A stretch of 64,000 nt of DNA from the NCBI GenBank assembly GCA_034096865.1, contig JAWQFJ010001118.1, positions 19,295 through 83,294 of the forward strand, given 5' to 3'. Under the pieces are notes generated by a model. That model made no database searches and had not been told where the DNA came from. It worked only from the letters and a program-made list of their open reading frames with translations. Each line of letters starts with the position of its first letter. The stretch's first letter is position 1. The position numbers and the translations under genes were made by a program. Positions 11,880 to 23,223 of this stretch are shown piece after piece. The DNA comes from Theodoxus fluviatilis. Its lineage: Eukaryota > Mollusca > Gastropoda > Cycloneritida > Neritidae.

Positions 11880-12160
11880 AGGCAGAATGTAACACCCTGC
11901 TGCATACCTACTACCCCGCAGATGTAGATTTGTGTCAGTCAGCCACATTCTCAATGGCTGCGGAGAAAGCAAGGACGCAATCCAGAAAGGACATGACAGA
12001 GAGTTGAGACCGTGTATAGGACTGTTAGTATGGTCAACTCCCATGCTGTGCTCATCACCCCCCAGATTGGGATCCAGACCCACCTCGCATGCAGCTGCCT
12101 CCCTTTTGATGGAATGCACCACACCAAGCCAGACCTGTGTGTGGTTGACGAAGAAAGTGG
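11880..12160 (+). mobile_element. LINE-like C-terminal fragment (zinc-knuckle region)
   Basis: One frame gives FSHILNGCGESKDAIQKGHD after a broken C-x-C region, resembling the C-terminal CCHC-type region of R2-like and related LINE proteins. It is short and frameshifted. Confidence 0.45.
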
Positions 12161-12871
12161 TGCATGAACAATAGTGAAGATCTCAATCCCATTAATCAAA
12201 TCACAGTTACATCAGTCATACTATAATAAACAATGGCAATTTGATTTGTCTATTGCAAACAGCTTTGCTTCCACCACACTATCAAAGCAGCGAATATGAA
12301 CTCCGAACAATGAGCCCCATGCCCGGCAAACGCGTTGATGCCTTCGTCAAAGGCTGTTACAAAGCAAAGTTTGACAAGTATCTTTGTGCAGAAATCCAGG
12401 ACACTGGATTTCACTGTAGGATCTGTGTTCTCATAATTGGGCTACTGGGAAGTCACAGTTGTATGATCAGGGGACTGCAAATGACAGGAATAGCCAAGGC
12501 AGGGCCAAAAAGTCTTGCTAGGCACATCTGTCAGTGCTATGATAAAATCTTACATACTCTGGGGACAGATGTAGACAAGTTTTGCCAGGGTGAAAAGTGG
12601 GACTGTATGAACATTGGTGTCATTGCCTTGAAGACATGGTGTGAATGATTTACTTCTGACTGATAAAATTAAGATTTAATTATCACCTGCCACACAGCTA
12701 AAGGGAGGTAACTGAAATTCCCTCCCCTGGACCACCTTGTTGGCTGGCAATTTATCTGACCTGCTGTTGCAGAATGAACCCATCCACTGATCTATCATGC
12801 AGCCATTGTGCCAGTAGCTTAAATAAGGTTCTGCTAATGTGCATATTTGTTGTAGAATATTCCCACCTTTC

Positions 12872-13965
12872 CCAACTTTTGTGTCCAACTAGCCGGGCAG
12901 GCAAGCAACTTTTGTGTCCAACTAGCCGGGCAGGTAGTAGTAACTTTTGTGTCCAACTAGCCTGGCAGGCAAGTAACTGTTGTTTCCAACTAACCCGGCA
13001 GGCAAGTAACTTTCGTGTCCAACTAGCCCGGCAGGCAAGTAACTTTAGTGTCCAACTAGCTCGGCAGGCAAGTAACTTTAGTGTCCAACTATCCCGGCAG
13101 GCCAGTAACTTTAGTGTCCAACTAGCTCGGCAGGCAAGTAACTTTAGTGTCCAACTAGCTCGGCAGGCAAGTAACTTTAGTGTCCAACTAGCCCGGCAGG
13201 CAAGTAACTTTAGTGTCCAACTAGCTCGGCAGGCAAGTAACTTTAGTGTCCAACTAGCCTGGCAGGCAAGTAACTGTTGTGTCCAACTAGCTCGACAGGC
13301 CAGTAACTTTAGTGTCCAACTAGCTCGACAGGCCAGTAACTGTTGTGTCCAACTAGCTTGACAGGCCAGTAACTTTAGTGTCCAACTAGCTCGACAGGCC
13401 AGTAACTTTTGTGTCCAACTAGCCCGGCAGGCTAGTAACTTTTGTGTCCAACTAGCCCGGCAGGCTAGTAACTTTTGTGTCCAACTAGCCCGGCAGGCTA
13501 GTAACTTTTGTGTCCAACTAGCCCGGCAGGCTAGTAACTTTTGTGTCCAACTAGCCCGGCAGGGAAGTAACTGTTGTGTCCATTTAGCTCGGCAGGCCAG
13601 TAACTTTAGTGTCCAACTAGCTCGGCAGGCAAGTAACTTTAGTGTCCAACTAGCCCGACAGGCTAGTAACTTTTGTGTCCACCTAGCCTGACAGGCAAGT
13701 AACTTTTGTGTACAACTAGCCAGGCAGGCTAGTAACTTTAGTGTCCAACTAGCTTGGCAGGGAAGTAACTTTTGTGTCCAACTAGCCCGGCAGGGAAGTA
13801 ACTTTTGTGTACAACTAGCTCTGAAGGGAAGTAACTTTTGTGTACAACTAGCTCGGCAGGTAAGTAACTTTTGTGTACAACTAGCTCTGAAGGGAAGTAA
13901 CTTTTGTGTACAACTAGCACGCCAGGCAAGTAACTTTTATATACAACTAGCTCGGCAGGGAAGTA
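12872..13965. repeat. 33-bp minisatellite
   Basis: About 33 copies of a 33-bp unit, AACTAGCCCGGCAGGCAAGT+AACTTTTGTGTCC, with variants (TTAGTG/TTTGTG, CTCGGC/CCCGGC, TACAACTAG at the right end). The period is a multiple of 3, so one + frame reads a constant 11-residue repeat; no start context or flanking exon supports translation. It lies in intron 4. Confidence 0.95.
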
Positions 13966-14869
13966 GGCCAAATACTTTTGAACATGACTGATGAGGGAGA
14001 GCTTTAGCAGCTTCTGCTGCATGTTAATATAACATATATTTTATTCATCCTGAATATGGAAATTAGAATTACATTTTACTAGCATTAGGTAAATGGCTAT
14101 GCTGAGTATGCGCAACAGAAACTTTGCTGTGCAAGGCAAAAGTTATAAACAGTGAGGTTGTATAAACTGAACAAAGCTGTGATTGCACAACCAGAGGTTC
14201 AGATTATATTGCAGTTCTGGAATTGCTGGTGTAAACTGTTTATGGCAGTTGGTACAAAGGATCTATGGTATCAGTCTGTTTTTGGAGAACAGAATCTTTG
14301 ACTGGGGTATGAATCTGGAGTGGAATCCTGTGTGTAAAGAGTGATCTGCATGTCTCATATTAATATGCATCTTCTTTCTCTCTGGAGTTTGTGGATCTGG
14401 CTGTGTTCCAATTACTTGTTGTGCCTTTTAAAAATGAATTTGTTCAGTGTGACATCGTCTCTCTCACGATAGTGTTACCTTCCCAACAGACTTCAGCATA
14501 TGTCATGATGCCACTCAAAACTGCACAGTTGAAGTCTTCAGTAACACTCACTTGCTGAGTGAGAGGTGACGTGATTGCTGGGTGGAACATGATTGCTGCA
14601 AATTACGATTGCTACGAATCACATGATTGCTGCGAATCACATGATTGCTTTTCGAGAGTTGGCATGTTTTGTGTTTGAGAGATGAAACATGGCTGGCTTG
14701 AAATTTTGGCTTGAAAAGTGTTTGCAGTGCTTAGAGTTCAGAGACAATATAATGAGCATAATGAAGGGAAGGCTATGAATGATATGGGCTGTTACCTGAT
14801 TCCAGGTGTCAGTGATGGAGCATGCACTGCCTGGTGGAGAATGGAATGCAGGTGTGGATGCTGATGCAG
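13966..14869. other. Intron 4 end; no gene seen
   Basis: AT-rich sequence. A short imperfect repeat, TGATTGCTGCGAATCACA, occurs about three times at 14585-14650. No conserved peptide was seen. Confidence 0.55.
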
Positions 14870-15029
14870 GTGATGAATGCATTAGAAGAAGGGATGCAAC
14901 GGAGGCTGCTGCTGTTGCAGGTGGTCTACGGCACCAAGAAATTGCTGCAGGATGAGGCGCGCCACTGGGGCAGCAAGGCGGAGCAGCTGCATCACCAGTC
15001 TCGCTACCAGCGCCACCTGCGTGAAGAAG
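14870..15029 (+). CDS. Exon 5 of the MAP3K-like gene (5' boundary uncertain)
   Basis: The donor GAAG|gtgtca leaves phase 1, which exon 6 completes correctly as Glu. The peptide includes VVYGTKKLLQDEARHWG and SRYQRHLREE, strongly helical and charged. The start is uncertain: acceptors ending just before 14852, 14870 and 14921 are all phase 0 and in frame. The last has the best pyrimidine tract, and 14870 is a compromise. A stop at 14813-14815 rules out anything earlier in this frame. An alternative in-frame donor is at 15053. Confidence 0.6.
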
Positions 15030-15723
15030 GTGTCATACTGGATTCTTTCAAGGTGACTTGCTGGAAGGGCAGACTTCTTTGTCTGGTGACTCTAGGCTTG
15101 TTCAGGAGTATGAAGTGCTGCATGCACGCTTCATGTTGGCAAATGAGCGTGCTTTGCTTCTGTTGAACGCCAAATTTAGTGAAGTGCTTCACTTTTTAAA
15201 GAGAGGTAAATCTTCTGCACTGCTTGTTGTGTTGCTAGACGCTAAAGAAACTGTGTTCTTTGCCACAGACATTGTTTATGCACGTTTAAATGTATTCTGC
15301 ATGAATAAAGTCCACTACTGTGTCATCCTTACCTGCCATTACTCACGCATACAGTGTTTCTGAGAGTTATTTTACCCATCGATGGCCAGTGCGGGATCTA
15401 AGACGCCATTTTCAAATCATGTGAATCACCTCGGATGCGTGCTTTTCTAGGCTGCACAGCGCTGAGTGAAGCACGCCCCAAAATTGCCGTTGAGGAGTAG
15501 ATCGCTTTGCCTCCTGAACAAGCCTTCTGTGTATGTGTTGCATTGAGAATCTGAAGAGATGCAACCATTGCTCTTTCACATTAGTAGCAGCCATTCTCTG
15601 TAACATAGAAAAAGAGTAACTTGATCAAGTCCTTCAATAAGTTTCTGGGGAAACAATTTTCCTCAGCAAATTGTGTGATGCTTTTCAAGCATCTCTGATG
15701 GAGCAGAGTTTCAGTGCTCTACA

Positions 15724-15727
<4 letters not shown>

Positions 15728-15764
<37 letters not shown>

Positions 15765-15945
15765 CGTGCATGCGTGCGTGTGTGTGCGTGCGTGCACTCA
15801 CCCTTGCTCACACACACACACACACACTATGCTCTCTCTCCCTCCCTCCCTCCCTCCCTCTCTCTTTCTCTCTCTTTCTCTTTCTCTCTCTCACTCTCTC
15901 TCTCTCTCTCCCTCTCTCTCACTCTCTCTCTCACTCTCTTCAATC
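15728..15945. repeat. (GT)n and (CT)n compound microsatellite
   Basis: A (GT)n stretch with GCGTGC variants (15728-15800), a (CA)n stretch, and then (CT)n/(CCCT)n to about 15945. The rest of 15030-16050 is unremarkable intron. Confidence 0.92.
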
Positions 15946-16049
15946 TTTTCAATCTTGGGATGAACGAATTCGTAATAATCAATGATTTGCACTGTATTCT
16001 GCCTTCAAAAACGTATTTGGTCATGAAAAATACTTTACCTTTCTAACCA

Positions 16050-16296
16050 TTAGACACATTTATCAGATTGAGACTGGAAGGAACTCCTTAAGAATTAACC
16101 AACGCTACAATCACAATGAAGCAAACGAGCTACCCTGCCCATTCTGGAACGTGTTGCAAGATGAAAATCATGTTCTCTTATACTGCAGTGCTAACAATGA
16201 ATTAAGAGATGAATATGTATAAGAATACGTGCGTGTGAATAAAATGAGAGAATGGTTGCTGAAAGGCACTAACATTCGAATAACAAGGAGTGTATC
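16050..16296 (+). mobile_element. LINE C-terminal relic, left part (interrupted by LTR element)
   Basis: The + strand reads LRINQRYNHNEANELPCPFW, then DENHVLLYCSANNELRDEY and a stop. This aligns with the minus-strand LINE at 23.2-26.2 kb (LKINQRY..., CPFCNEIEDEKHFLIYC). The reading continues on the far side of the gypsy element at 21349. Confidence 0.8.
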
Positions 16297-16506
16297 TGTT
16301 CAAGATAGACAAGTGGACGAACTGACGACTTTCACACATTAGGACATACCACTGTAGATTCCCATTTCAACATTTATTCTTCTGATAAATGCAAGTCACG
16401 TCCATGTTACAACATGCTGAGTCAAAGACTGAAAATGACGTAATTAGGAGGGACAATGAGGAACAGTCATGAAGGGGTTGTCTCTCTTAGATTACATTCC
16501 CAAACA
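16297..16506 (-). repeat. 3' LTR of the gypsy element
   Basis: 210 bp, TG...CA ends, apparently identical to 21139-21348. Confidence 0.95.
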
Positions 16507-17081
16507 TCTCCCTTTTTTCTTTTTTCTTTTTCTTTTTTTTTTCGAAAACATGTATCTGGAGAACTGTCCTGGCACTGTTGACGAATAAATGTAGTTCCAG
16601 GTACTGTTTTGTATTTTTTTTTCTCAAACAGTTAGTACTACTACTACTACAAACAAATAAAACACTTTGAAGAACTCAACATTTCAGTGAGACTCTTTTA
16701 ACCAAATTAACGTAATAAATTTCCTGAAAGGTCGACTTCTTCCAATTACTGTTTAGGAAGAAATTTGTCAGTCACAAACCCAAAAGTCCCTCCATTATAA
16801 ACTGATTTTCTCTTTAGAATGAAAATTTTAGAATAAACAGACTTTAATTTATATCTACAATCCTCTCGCTCCCAAGTCAAATAATTATCACTACCAGTGA
16901 ATTAGTAACCCAACTTGACGGCTATAAAATCCAACACATATAAAGTAATCCATGGAAAATTTGTAATCCAATCCAGCACACTCGTGGAATAATACTGGAG
17001 TATGTGCACACAATGCTATATTCACCACAGCACCCACATTCACACGCACATAAGTCATAAGGCGGAGAAACCTCAACGCCT

Positions 17082-20000
17082 TCACTTTGCTCTGTTTTTA
17101 ACACATTGGTTGTGCAAAAACTGCGCACACACTTCTTCCTCCCTGAAACGAGCTGGTTTGGAAGCTGTGTACCCAGCAGACGATCTTGTAACTCGCTTGT
17201 CGGGCGTAGCGACTTCCTTCGGATCGCCGGTGTCAGCGGGTTCTGATGACTCTTCTGCTGGCGGTAGATCTGGCATGACGATCTCCTGCGGAGGAGGGAG
17301 TTGTTGTAGGTGTTTTCTATTACGGCGCAAGACTCCACCTGGTGAGTTGACCAGATAGGTACGGTTTTCTTGATCTGCGGCGACAATAGTGCCGTGATTC
17401 TTCCAGCTGTTCTCGGAATCCATCTTGATCAGAACGTCGTCTCCCGGTTTCAGTTCAGACAGAGGCTTGGCACTGTGCCGTCTGTCGTAACAGAACTTGT
17501 AGCTCTCCTTAGCTTTCCGGTCTGCTTGACGTATGTCTGCGTCTTTGACAGGGAAAGGAATCAGGTTTTCTGGGAGTTTGGGGATCAAGGTTTTGAGCGT
17601 TCTCCCCATCAGGGCAACTGCAGGACTAACCCCCGTGCTGGAGTGAGGGGTAGACCTGTAGTTCATCAAAGCGATCTCAAACGACCGCTGTTGCAGTAGC
17701 GTCTTTGCTACTTTCACTGCACTTTCAGCCGCTCCATTTGCTTGTGGGAAACCTGGGCTGCTGGTCATGTGGTTGAAGTCAAATTCCTGTGCAAAATGCC
17801 GGAATTCTGCACATTGGAATTGTGGTCCGTTATCACTCACTAGAGTGTCTGGAATCCCATGAGTAGCGAACAGCTGAGTCATTTTCTTGATAATGACTGC
17901 GGATGTTGTAGAATGGAGGGGCAGTACCTCCAGCCATCTTGAGTAGTAGTCCACGACTACCAGGTACTCTCTGCCCTGGTGAGTGCACAAATCTGCTCCC
18001 AATCGTTGCCATGGTCGTTCTGGTAATGGAGTTGGTCGTAGCGGCTCGTTTTTCTGTGACTGTCGCTTTTGTCGGCACTCTTTGCACGTGTCAATGAGGT
18101 TCTTTAGGTCTCTACTCAGTCCTGGCCACCAGACTGATGACTGAGCATTCTGGCGGCATTTGTGAAGACCTTGATGAGTCCCATGCAGTTTGTTCAGCAC
18201 CTCTTCACGCTGACTTCTTGGAACTACAATTCTGCCATTGTAGACCAATAGTCCTCGGATAAGCGACAGTTCTCCCTGTGCTTGGTGAAACGCTTGAAGA
18301 TTGGCTGACGGTTTCACTGGCCAACCTCTCAGGACGTACTCCATGACTTGTTGCAGTTCCGGGTCATGGACTGTTGCTGCACGAAGCTTTTCCAGGCGCT
18401 GTGGGGTAACAGGCCAACCCGACTCCACTGAATCAACATAAGCAGCCATTGTTTCAGCGGTTTCTTCATCCTCTGCTGTGTGCGGCACTGGGCTCCTGGA
18501 CAGAGCGTCGGCGATGATGATCTGCTTGCCCGGCACATGAACAACTTGTGCCTTGAACCGCATCAGTCGGATCAGTAGTCTCTGGCACCTCACTGGGGCT
18601 TTGTCAATGTCTTTGTTCTTCATCAGCGGAACCAAGGGCTTATGGTCGGTTTCGAGCACAAAACTGTCCAGCCCAATCAGGTATTTGGCGAACTTCTCGC
18701 ACGCCCATGTGGACGCTAGGCACTCTTTTTCTATCTGAGCGTATCGCTGTTCTGCATCAGTCAGAGTTCTGGATGCGTATGCTATGGGAACAAGCTTGTC
18801 TCCATGCCACTGTAACAGTGCTGCACCCAAGCCATAGCTACTGCTATCAGCGCTCACCACAGTCTTTCTCTCTGAGTTGTAGAATCCCAGGGCTTGTGAT
18901 GACGACAGTTGTTTCTTTACAGCCGCAAATGCCTTCTGCTGAGCTGGACCCCAACTCCACGCAGTGTTCTTCTTCATGAGATCAGTGATGGGTTTCATAG
19001 CAGTAGCCATCCCAGGTACGAACCTACCCAAGTAGTTGAACATGCCGCAGATCGTTCTCAGTTCGGTGAGCGAGGTGGGCGTTGGCATTTCTGTGATCGC
19101 TCTCACTTTTTCTGGATCTGGCCGGACTCCATCAGCACTGATGATGTGACCAAAGTATTTCACCTCAGTCTTCTTGATGTGACACTTTTCTTTGTTGAGT
19201 CTGAGCCCACTCTGTTCTATTCTTTTCAGAACGGCATCCAATCGTTCGTCATGTTCTTCTTCCGTTCTTCCATAGACGATAGTATCGTCCATGATTGCAT
19301 CACAGCCTTCCAAGCCTTCCAATGTCTCTTTCATCTTAGTCTGAAAACTCTCAGGCCCTAGTGAAATTCCCATCGGAACACGCTTGAAACAAAACCGGCC
19401 AAATGGAGTTATGAACGTGGTCAACAGCGAGCTTCCTTCAGACAGTGGAATCTGAAAGAAACCTGACGACGCATCAAGTGTTGTGAAGAACTTTGAGCCA
19501 GCCAGTTTCGGAGCAATGTCATCCAAGTTTGGTAGCATGCAGTGTGGTCTTTTGACTCCTTCATTCAGTCTCTTGAAATCAACACAAATCCTCACACTGC
19601 CGTTGGGTTTGACAACAGGTACCATAGGAGCACACCAGTCAGTGGCCTCCTTTACTTCTTGGATAATGCCTGCTTTTTCCATGCGTTGCAGTTCAGCTTT
19701 AACCTTTTTCTGCAAAGGAAAGGGAACTCGTCGCGCTGTCGTGACGCAGTAGGGATTGATTCCTGGTTTCATTTTGATGTCCACCGGATCCGTTTTCAAA
19801 AGTCCAGTTGCACCAAAAACATTCTCGTGTACTTCTTCTACACGTTTCACAAGGCCCATCTTCTCTGCGACATTTCTGCTCAACAGGTTGCTACCTGTAC
19901 GATTTCTGACCACAATGACTCTGTACTTGAAAGTCTTGTTCTTTACAGTGCTCTTTGCAAAGAATTCTCCACGTGTGGTCAGTTTTCCTCCCGGTGATGT

Positions 20001-21056
20001 CAAATTTATTCTTGTTTGCTTCAGCCTCGGCTTGATGCTGAAATTGTCGAATGTCTTGTCATTGATGATCGTGATGTCAGCGCCCGTGTCGATTTTAAAC
20101 CTGACGTCATTCCCTTTTATCTTCAGGGTAATGGTCCATGGCTGCGTGTTGTCTGTGATAACGCTGTCTAGTGTGAAGGTTTCTTCTCTCTCTTCTTCTG
20201 TTTGAATCTCATCTTCAGAGTTGTCTTCCTCTATCTCGCGTACACTGTGGCACATGCGCTCAAAGTGTCCCCTTTTGTTGCATTTTCTACATGATCTCTC
20301 TTTTGCTGGACACTGTCTCTCTTGTCCATGTTCATATCCACACCGTCCACATTTACGGGTGTCTTGGTTCTGCTGGCGATATGTCCCTCGGCCCCTACCC
20401 CTACGAGGATAGGCCTCTCGGTTTCTCAATCCACCTTCACCTCTCTGTCTGCCTCTACCTCTGGTCTCATCAACTGAAGCGGCGGCTGCGCCTCCTTCTT
20501 GCTGCTTCATTTGTAGTTTGATTTGCTCATGCTGTCTCGCAATTTCAAGTGCTTTCTCTAGATTGAGATCATGAATCAACTGCAGCTTCTCTTTCAGTTT
20601 GTAGTCATTCAATCCAACAACAAGTCTGTCCCGAACTTGATCTTCAGTATCTTTGTATTCACAGTGAGCAACGAGGGCACGAAGAGAACGATAGAATTCT
20701 TCTATTGTTTCTGACTCTTTCTGTCTTCTTTCTTGAAACTTTGTTCTCTCATAAATTATGTTCCTTTTCACCAAGAAGTAGGAGTCAAATTTACTCACGA
20801 CTGTTTCGAAGTCTTTGTCATCTTCCTCGACTTCTCTGACGTCTTCTCCCTCTCCAACGGTCTTCTTGCCGAACTTCAGTATTTCAAATATCTTCTCAGA
20901 TTCCTCTCCCATCACATAAAGCAACGTGTCTCTTTGGGTTTCTGGCTCTTCCTTTGACAGTTTACTTGCATTTCGGTAGCGACGAAACTGTTTGATCCAA
21001 TGAGACCATTCTTCAGGCTTGAACGAGAAGTGTGGCGGCGGTTGAAGGTTCTGCAT
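17082..21056 (-). CDS. Gag-Pol polyprotein of the Ty3/gypsy retrotransposon
   Basis: A single 1,324-residue frame with no stop or shift. Order: Gag-like region (about 1-230); two zinc knuckles (CGRCGYEHGQERQCP near 235 and CRKCNKRGHFERMC near 256-269); protease with FKIDTGADITII near 322; reverse transcriptase with VDFKRLN near 490 and the active site IMDDTIVYG near 587, where M replaces Y of YxDD, as in many gypsy elements; RNase H with SADSSSYG near 735; integrase with an HHCC finger near 960-1000 and DDE residues in GADLC, SDNGPQF and NGAAESAV near 1020, 1073 and 1108. It copies element RNA to DNA and inserts it in the genome. Gag and Pol share one frame, so no frameshift is needed. The start is the first Met, about 80 bp from the primer-binding site. 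Confidence 0.93.
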   Translation of the reverse strand: MQNLQPPPHFSFKPEEWSHWIKQFRRYRNASKLSKEEPETQRDTLLYVMGEESEKIFEILKFGKKTVGEGEDVREVEEDDKDFETVVSKFDSYFLVKRNIIYERTKFQERRQKESETIEEFYRSLRALVAHCEYKDTEDQVRDRLVVGLNDYKLKEKLQLIHDLNLEKALEIARQHEQIKLQMKQQEGGAAAASVDETRGRGRQRGEGGLRNREAYPRRGRGRGTYRQQNQDTRKCGRCGYEHGQERQCPAKERSCRKCNKRGHFERMCHSVREIEEDNSEDEIQTEEEREETFTLDSVITDNTQPWTITLKIKGNDVRFKIDTGADITIINDKTFDNFSIKPRLKQTRINLTSPGGKLTTRGEFFAKSTVKNKTFKYRVIVVRNRTGSNLLSRNVAEKMGLVKRVEEVHENVFGATGLLKTDPVDIKMKPGINPYCVTTARRVPFPLQKKVKAELQRMEKAGIIQEVKEATDWCAPMVPVVKPNGSVRICVDFKRLNEGVKRPHCMLPNLDDIAPKLAGSKFFTTLDASSGFFQIPLSEGSSLLTTFITPFGRFCFKRVPMGISLGPESFQTKMKETLEGLEGCDAIMDDTIVYGRTEEEHDERLDAVLKRIEQSGLRLNKEKCHIKKTEVKYFGHIISADGVRPDPEKVRAITEMPTPTSLTELRTICGMFNYLGRFVPGMATAMKPITDLMKKNTAWSWGPAQQKAFAAVKKQLSSSQALGFYNSERKTVVSADSSSYGLGAALLQWHGDKLVPIAYASRTLTDAEQRYAQIEKECLASTWACEKFAKYLIGLDSFVLETDHKPLVPLMKNKDIDKAPVRCQRLLIRLMRFKAQVVHVPGKQIIIADALSRSPVPHTAEDEETAETMAAYVDSVESGWPVTPQRLEKLRAATVHDPELQQVMEYVLRGWPVKPSANLQAFHQAQGELSLIRGLLVYNGRIVVPRSQREEVLNKLHGTHQGLHKCRQNAQSSVWWPGLSRDLKNLIDTCKECRQKRQSQKNEPLRPTPLPERPWQRLGADLCTHQGREYLVVVDYYSRWLEVLPLHSTTSAVIIKKMTQLFATHGIPDTLVSDNGPQFQCAEFRHFAQEFDFNHMTSSPGFPQANGAAESAVKVAKTLLQQRSFEIALMNYRSTPHSSTGVSPAVALMGRTLKTLIPKLPENLIPFPVKDADIRQADRKAKESYKFCYDRRHSAKPLSELKPGDDVLIKMDSENSWKNHGTIVAADQENRTYLVNSPGGVLRRNRKHLQQLPPPQEIVMPDLPPAEESSEPADTGDPKEVATPDKRVTRSSAGYTASKPARFREEEVCAQFLHNQCVKNRAK

Positions 21057-21138
21057 CTTGATAGTTCTTTTGAAGTTCCCGTCGATGAGTCAAATTTTTA
21101 TCACTGTTGACCAAAACGGAATCCCACTTCTGACACCA

Positions 21139-21348
21139 TGTTCAAGATAGACAAGTGGACGAACTGACGACTTTCACACATTAGGACATACCACTGTAGA
21201 TTCCCATTTCAACATTTATTCTTCTGATAAATGCAAGTCACGTCCATGTTACAACATGCTGAGTCAAAGACTGAAAATGACGTAATTAGGAGGGACAATG
21301 AGGAACAGTCATGAAGGGGTTGTCTCTCTTAGATTACATTCCCAAACA
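21139..21348 (-). repeat. 5' LTR of the gypsy element
   Basis: 210 bp. The primer-binding site, complementary to a tRNA 3' end ending in ...TGACACCA, abuts it at about 21122-21138. Confidence 0.95.
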
Positions 21349-21499
21349 GTATCCATGTACATCTTCTATGCCTTGAAACTCAGAGAGAAAAAACATGTGA
21401 ACCTTGTATTGAATCTATTTTGATTGTAACTCTGATGATTATGGCTGTATTTTGTGTGAATATCCAAACATGTGGGGTTTTCCCACACTGATGAATTAT

Positions 21500-21563
<64 letters not shown>

Positions 21564-21649
21564 TCAAAGGAACGAGCAAACATATATATATATATATGTA
21601 GTTCAACAGGCTGTCGGCCAATGAATAAACGTTCAGTTCAGTTCAGTTC

Positions 21650-21650
<1 letters not shown>
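21349..21650 (+). mobile_element. LINE C-terminal relic, right part and 3' end
   Basis: Immediately after the LTR the + strand reads MYIFYALKLREKKHV, matching MYIYYAFELREKI at the end of the antisense LINE. An AT-rich 3' UTR, a (TA)n microsatellite at about 21505-21560, and a terminal GGCTGTCGGCCAATGAATAA-(TTCAG)n follow. The same end, inverted, is at 23224-23260. Confidence 0.8.
21505..21560. repeat. (TA)n microsatellite
   Basis: A perfect TA run inside the 3' UTR of the split LINE; a second short (AT)n occurs at about 21583-21597. Confidence 0.95.
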
Positions 21651-22014
<364 letters not shown>

Positions 22015-22183
22015 CAAGTATATGTGTCATGCACTGCAAGAAATGCGCGTCAGTATAGAACAATCAGTCTTGTATACTGTACATGTATTCTTCACATAGT
22101 TGTTTCATATTATGAATAGATAGATGGAGGGAGAGAGGGATAGATTGATGTTTCAAATGAAATAGATGATTTGATGAGACATC

Positions 22184-22576
22184 TCAACCCCCACCCCCCA
22201 CCCCCAGTGGATCTTCTTCTTCTTCATCTCGAACGCCATCACACTTGGATTCTAGAGTCAAGGATGAAATGGGCTGACTTCTGGAGAGATTCCACCCTGC
22301 CGTACAGCTTTTCCTGAATGCTTGCTCAGGTTCCGGCCAAATGTCCTCCCCCAGCAGCCGGTGGTTCCTGCATTCCTGCAGAATGTGTTCAGCCGTCTGG
22401 TCAGCCTCTCCACAGGAGCACTTTGGGGATGGCACAAGTCTGAATCTCTTGTGCATGTGGTAGTTGAGTCTATTGTGCCCTGTCCTCAGCCTGAAGATGA
22501 CCACCTGTTCTTGTCTGGACAGTTGGTGGTAGCTGTTCGTTGTCACCCCCAGTGGGTGACATTGCCTTTCTCTCAT
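22184..22576 (-). mobile_element. Jockey-type LINE C-terminal fragment
   Basis: A minus-strand frame of 130 residues reads LSRQEQVVIFRLRTGHNRLN, CSCGEADQTAEHILQEC and similar, the conserved end of LINE proteins that follows the RNase H region, with a C-x-C...H-x4-C finger. Only this end is present, without a reverse transcriptase domain, so it is a truncated copy. Confidence 0.75.
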
Positions 22577-22619
22577 TCAGTAGTCCCCCCCACCCTTACC
22601 TAGCCGTTGTGTTTGTCAG

Positions 22620-22828
22620 GTAATATGGCAAAAGAAAACAGGGTGGGTGGGTAAGTAGGTGGGTGGGTAGGTAGATAGGCAGGCAGGCAGGTAAGTAGGT
22701 AGGTAGGTAGGTAGGTAGGTAGGTAGGTAGGTAGGTAGGTAGGTAGGTAGGTAGGTAGGTAGGTAGGTAGGTAGGTAGGTAGGTAGGTAGGTATGTAGGT
22801 AGGTAGGTAGGTAGGAAGGAAGGAAGGA
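22620..22828. repeat. (GTAG)n microsatellite
   Basis: About 45 GTAG/GTGG units ending in (GGAA)n. Confidence 0.95.
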
Positions 22829-23094
22829 CCATTTTTCTTTTTTGTTCCAAAGAAAGGTTGCTGTTTTGTAGACATGTATTATTAAGAGGAATACCACTAG
22901 AAAAACCATGTTTCATACAGGTGAAAGTTCATTGACATTTTTATCAATTCTAGTGAAAGATTTACCAATTTTAGACATGTGCTATTTATGTGTGAGTAGG
23001 GGTGGGGTGTATAGTTGTGTGTGTGTTGGATTTCCAGCAATTAAACAAAAGTGTAGGTTCAAGCCGGCTGACCGGTCACATTTTGTGTCGCCAG

Positions 23095-23211
23095 AGGTGG
23101 ACATAGTAGCAGCAGCAGACCACAAGACTGAATGCAGCGATGCCATGGCAGAACTCTACCTTCAGGCCTTCCATTTGCTTGTCATTGCCTGTCACCAGCT
23201 TTGTCAGCATT
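23095..23211 (+). CDS. Exon 6 of the MAP3K-like gene
   Basis: The acceptor is ttgtgtcgccag and the donor is CAGCATT|gtgagtg. Entry and exit are both phase 1. The peptide starts EVDIVAAADHKTECSDAM and continues with a helical, His/Cys-containing stretch (HLLVIACHQLCQH). An antisense LINE begins about 15 bp beyond the donor, and the boundary of this exon has been copied as a tandem repeat at 26293-26625. The kinase domain starts in the next exon. Confidence 0.7.
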
Positions 23212-23223
23212 GTGAGTGATGGA

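Larger units (their letters stand above)
16297..21348 (-). mobile_element. Complete Ty3/gypsy LTR retrotransposon, antisense to the host gene
   Basis: The element is 5,052 bp with two 210-bp LTRs that look identical (16297-16506 and 21139-21348), beginning TGTTCAAG and ending CCCAAACA. A 5-bp target-site duplication, GTATC, lies at 16292-16296 and 21349-21353. On the minus strand the primer-binding site, TGGTGTCAGAAGTGGGA, directly follows the 5' LTR, and a purine-rich tract ending AAAGGGAGA directly precedes the 3' LTR. One long Gag-Pol frame fills the interior. Identical LTRs and an open frame point to a very recent insertion. It sits in intron 5, within an older LINE copy. Confidence 0.95.

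Noticed and set aside
12241..12648. 135-residue + frame as a gene
   Set aside because: No recognised motif, no splice fit with the host gene, and it follows LINE debris; may be part of a decayed element.
12774..13361. 195-residue frame with VQLARQASNFS repeats
   Set aside because: 33-bp minisatellite read in one frame; no exon signals.
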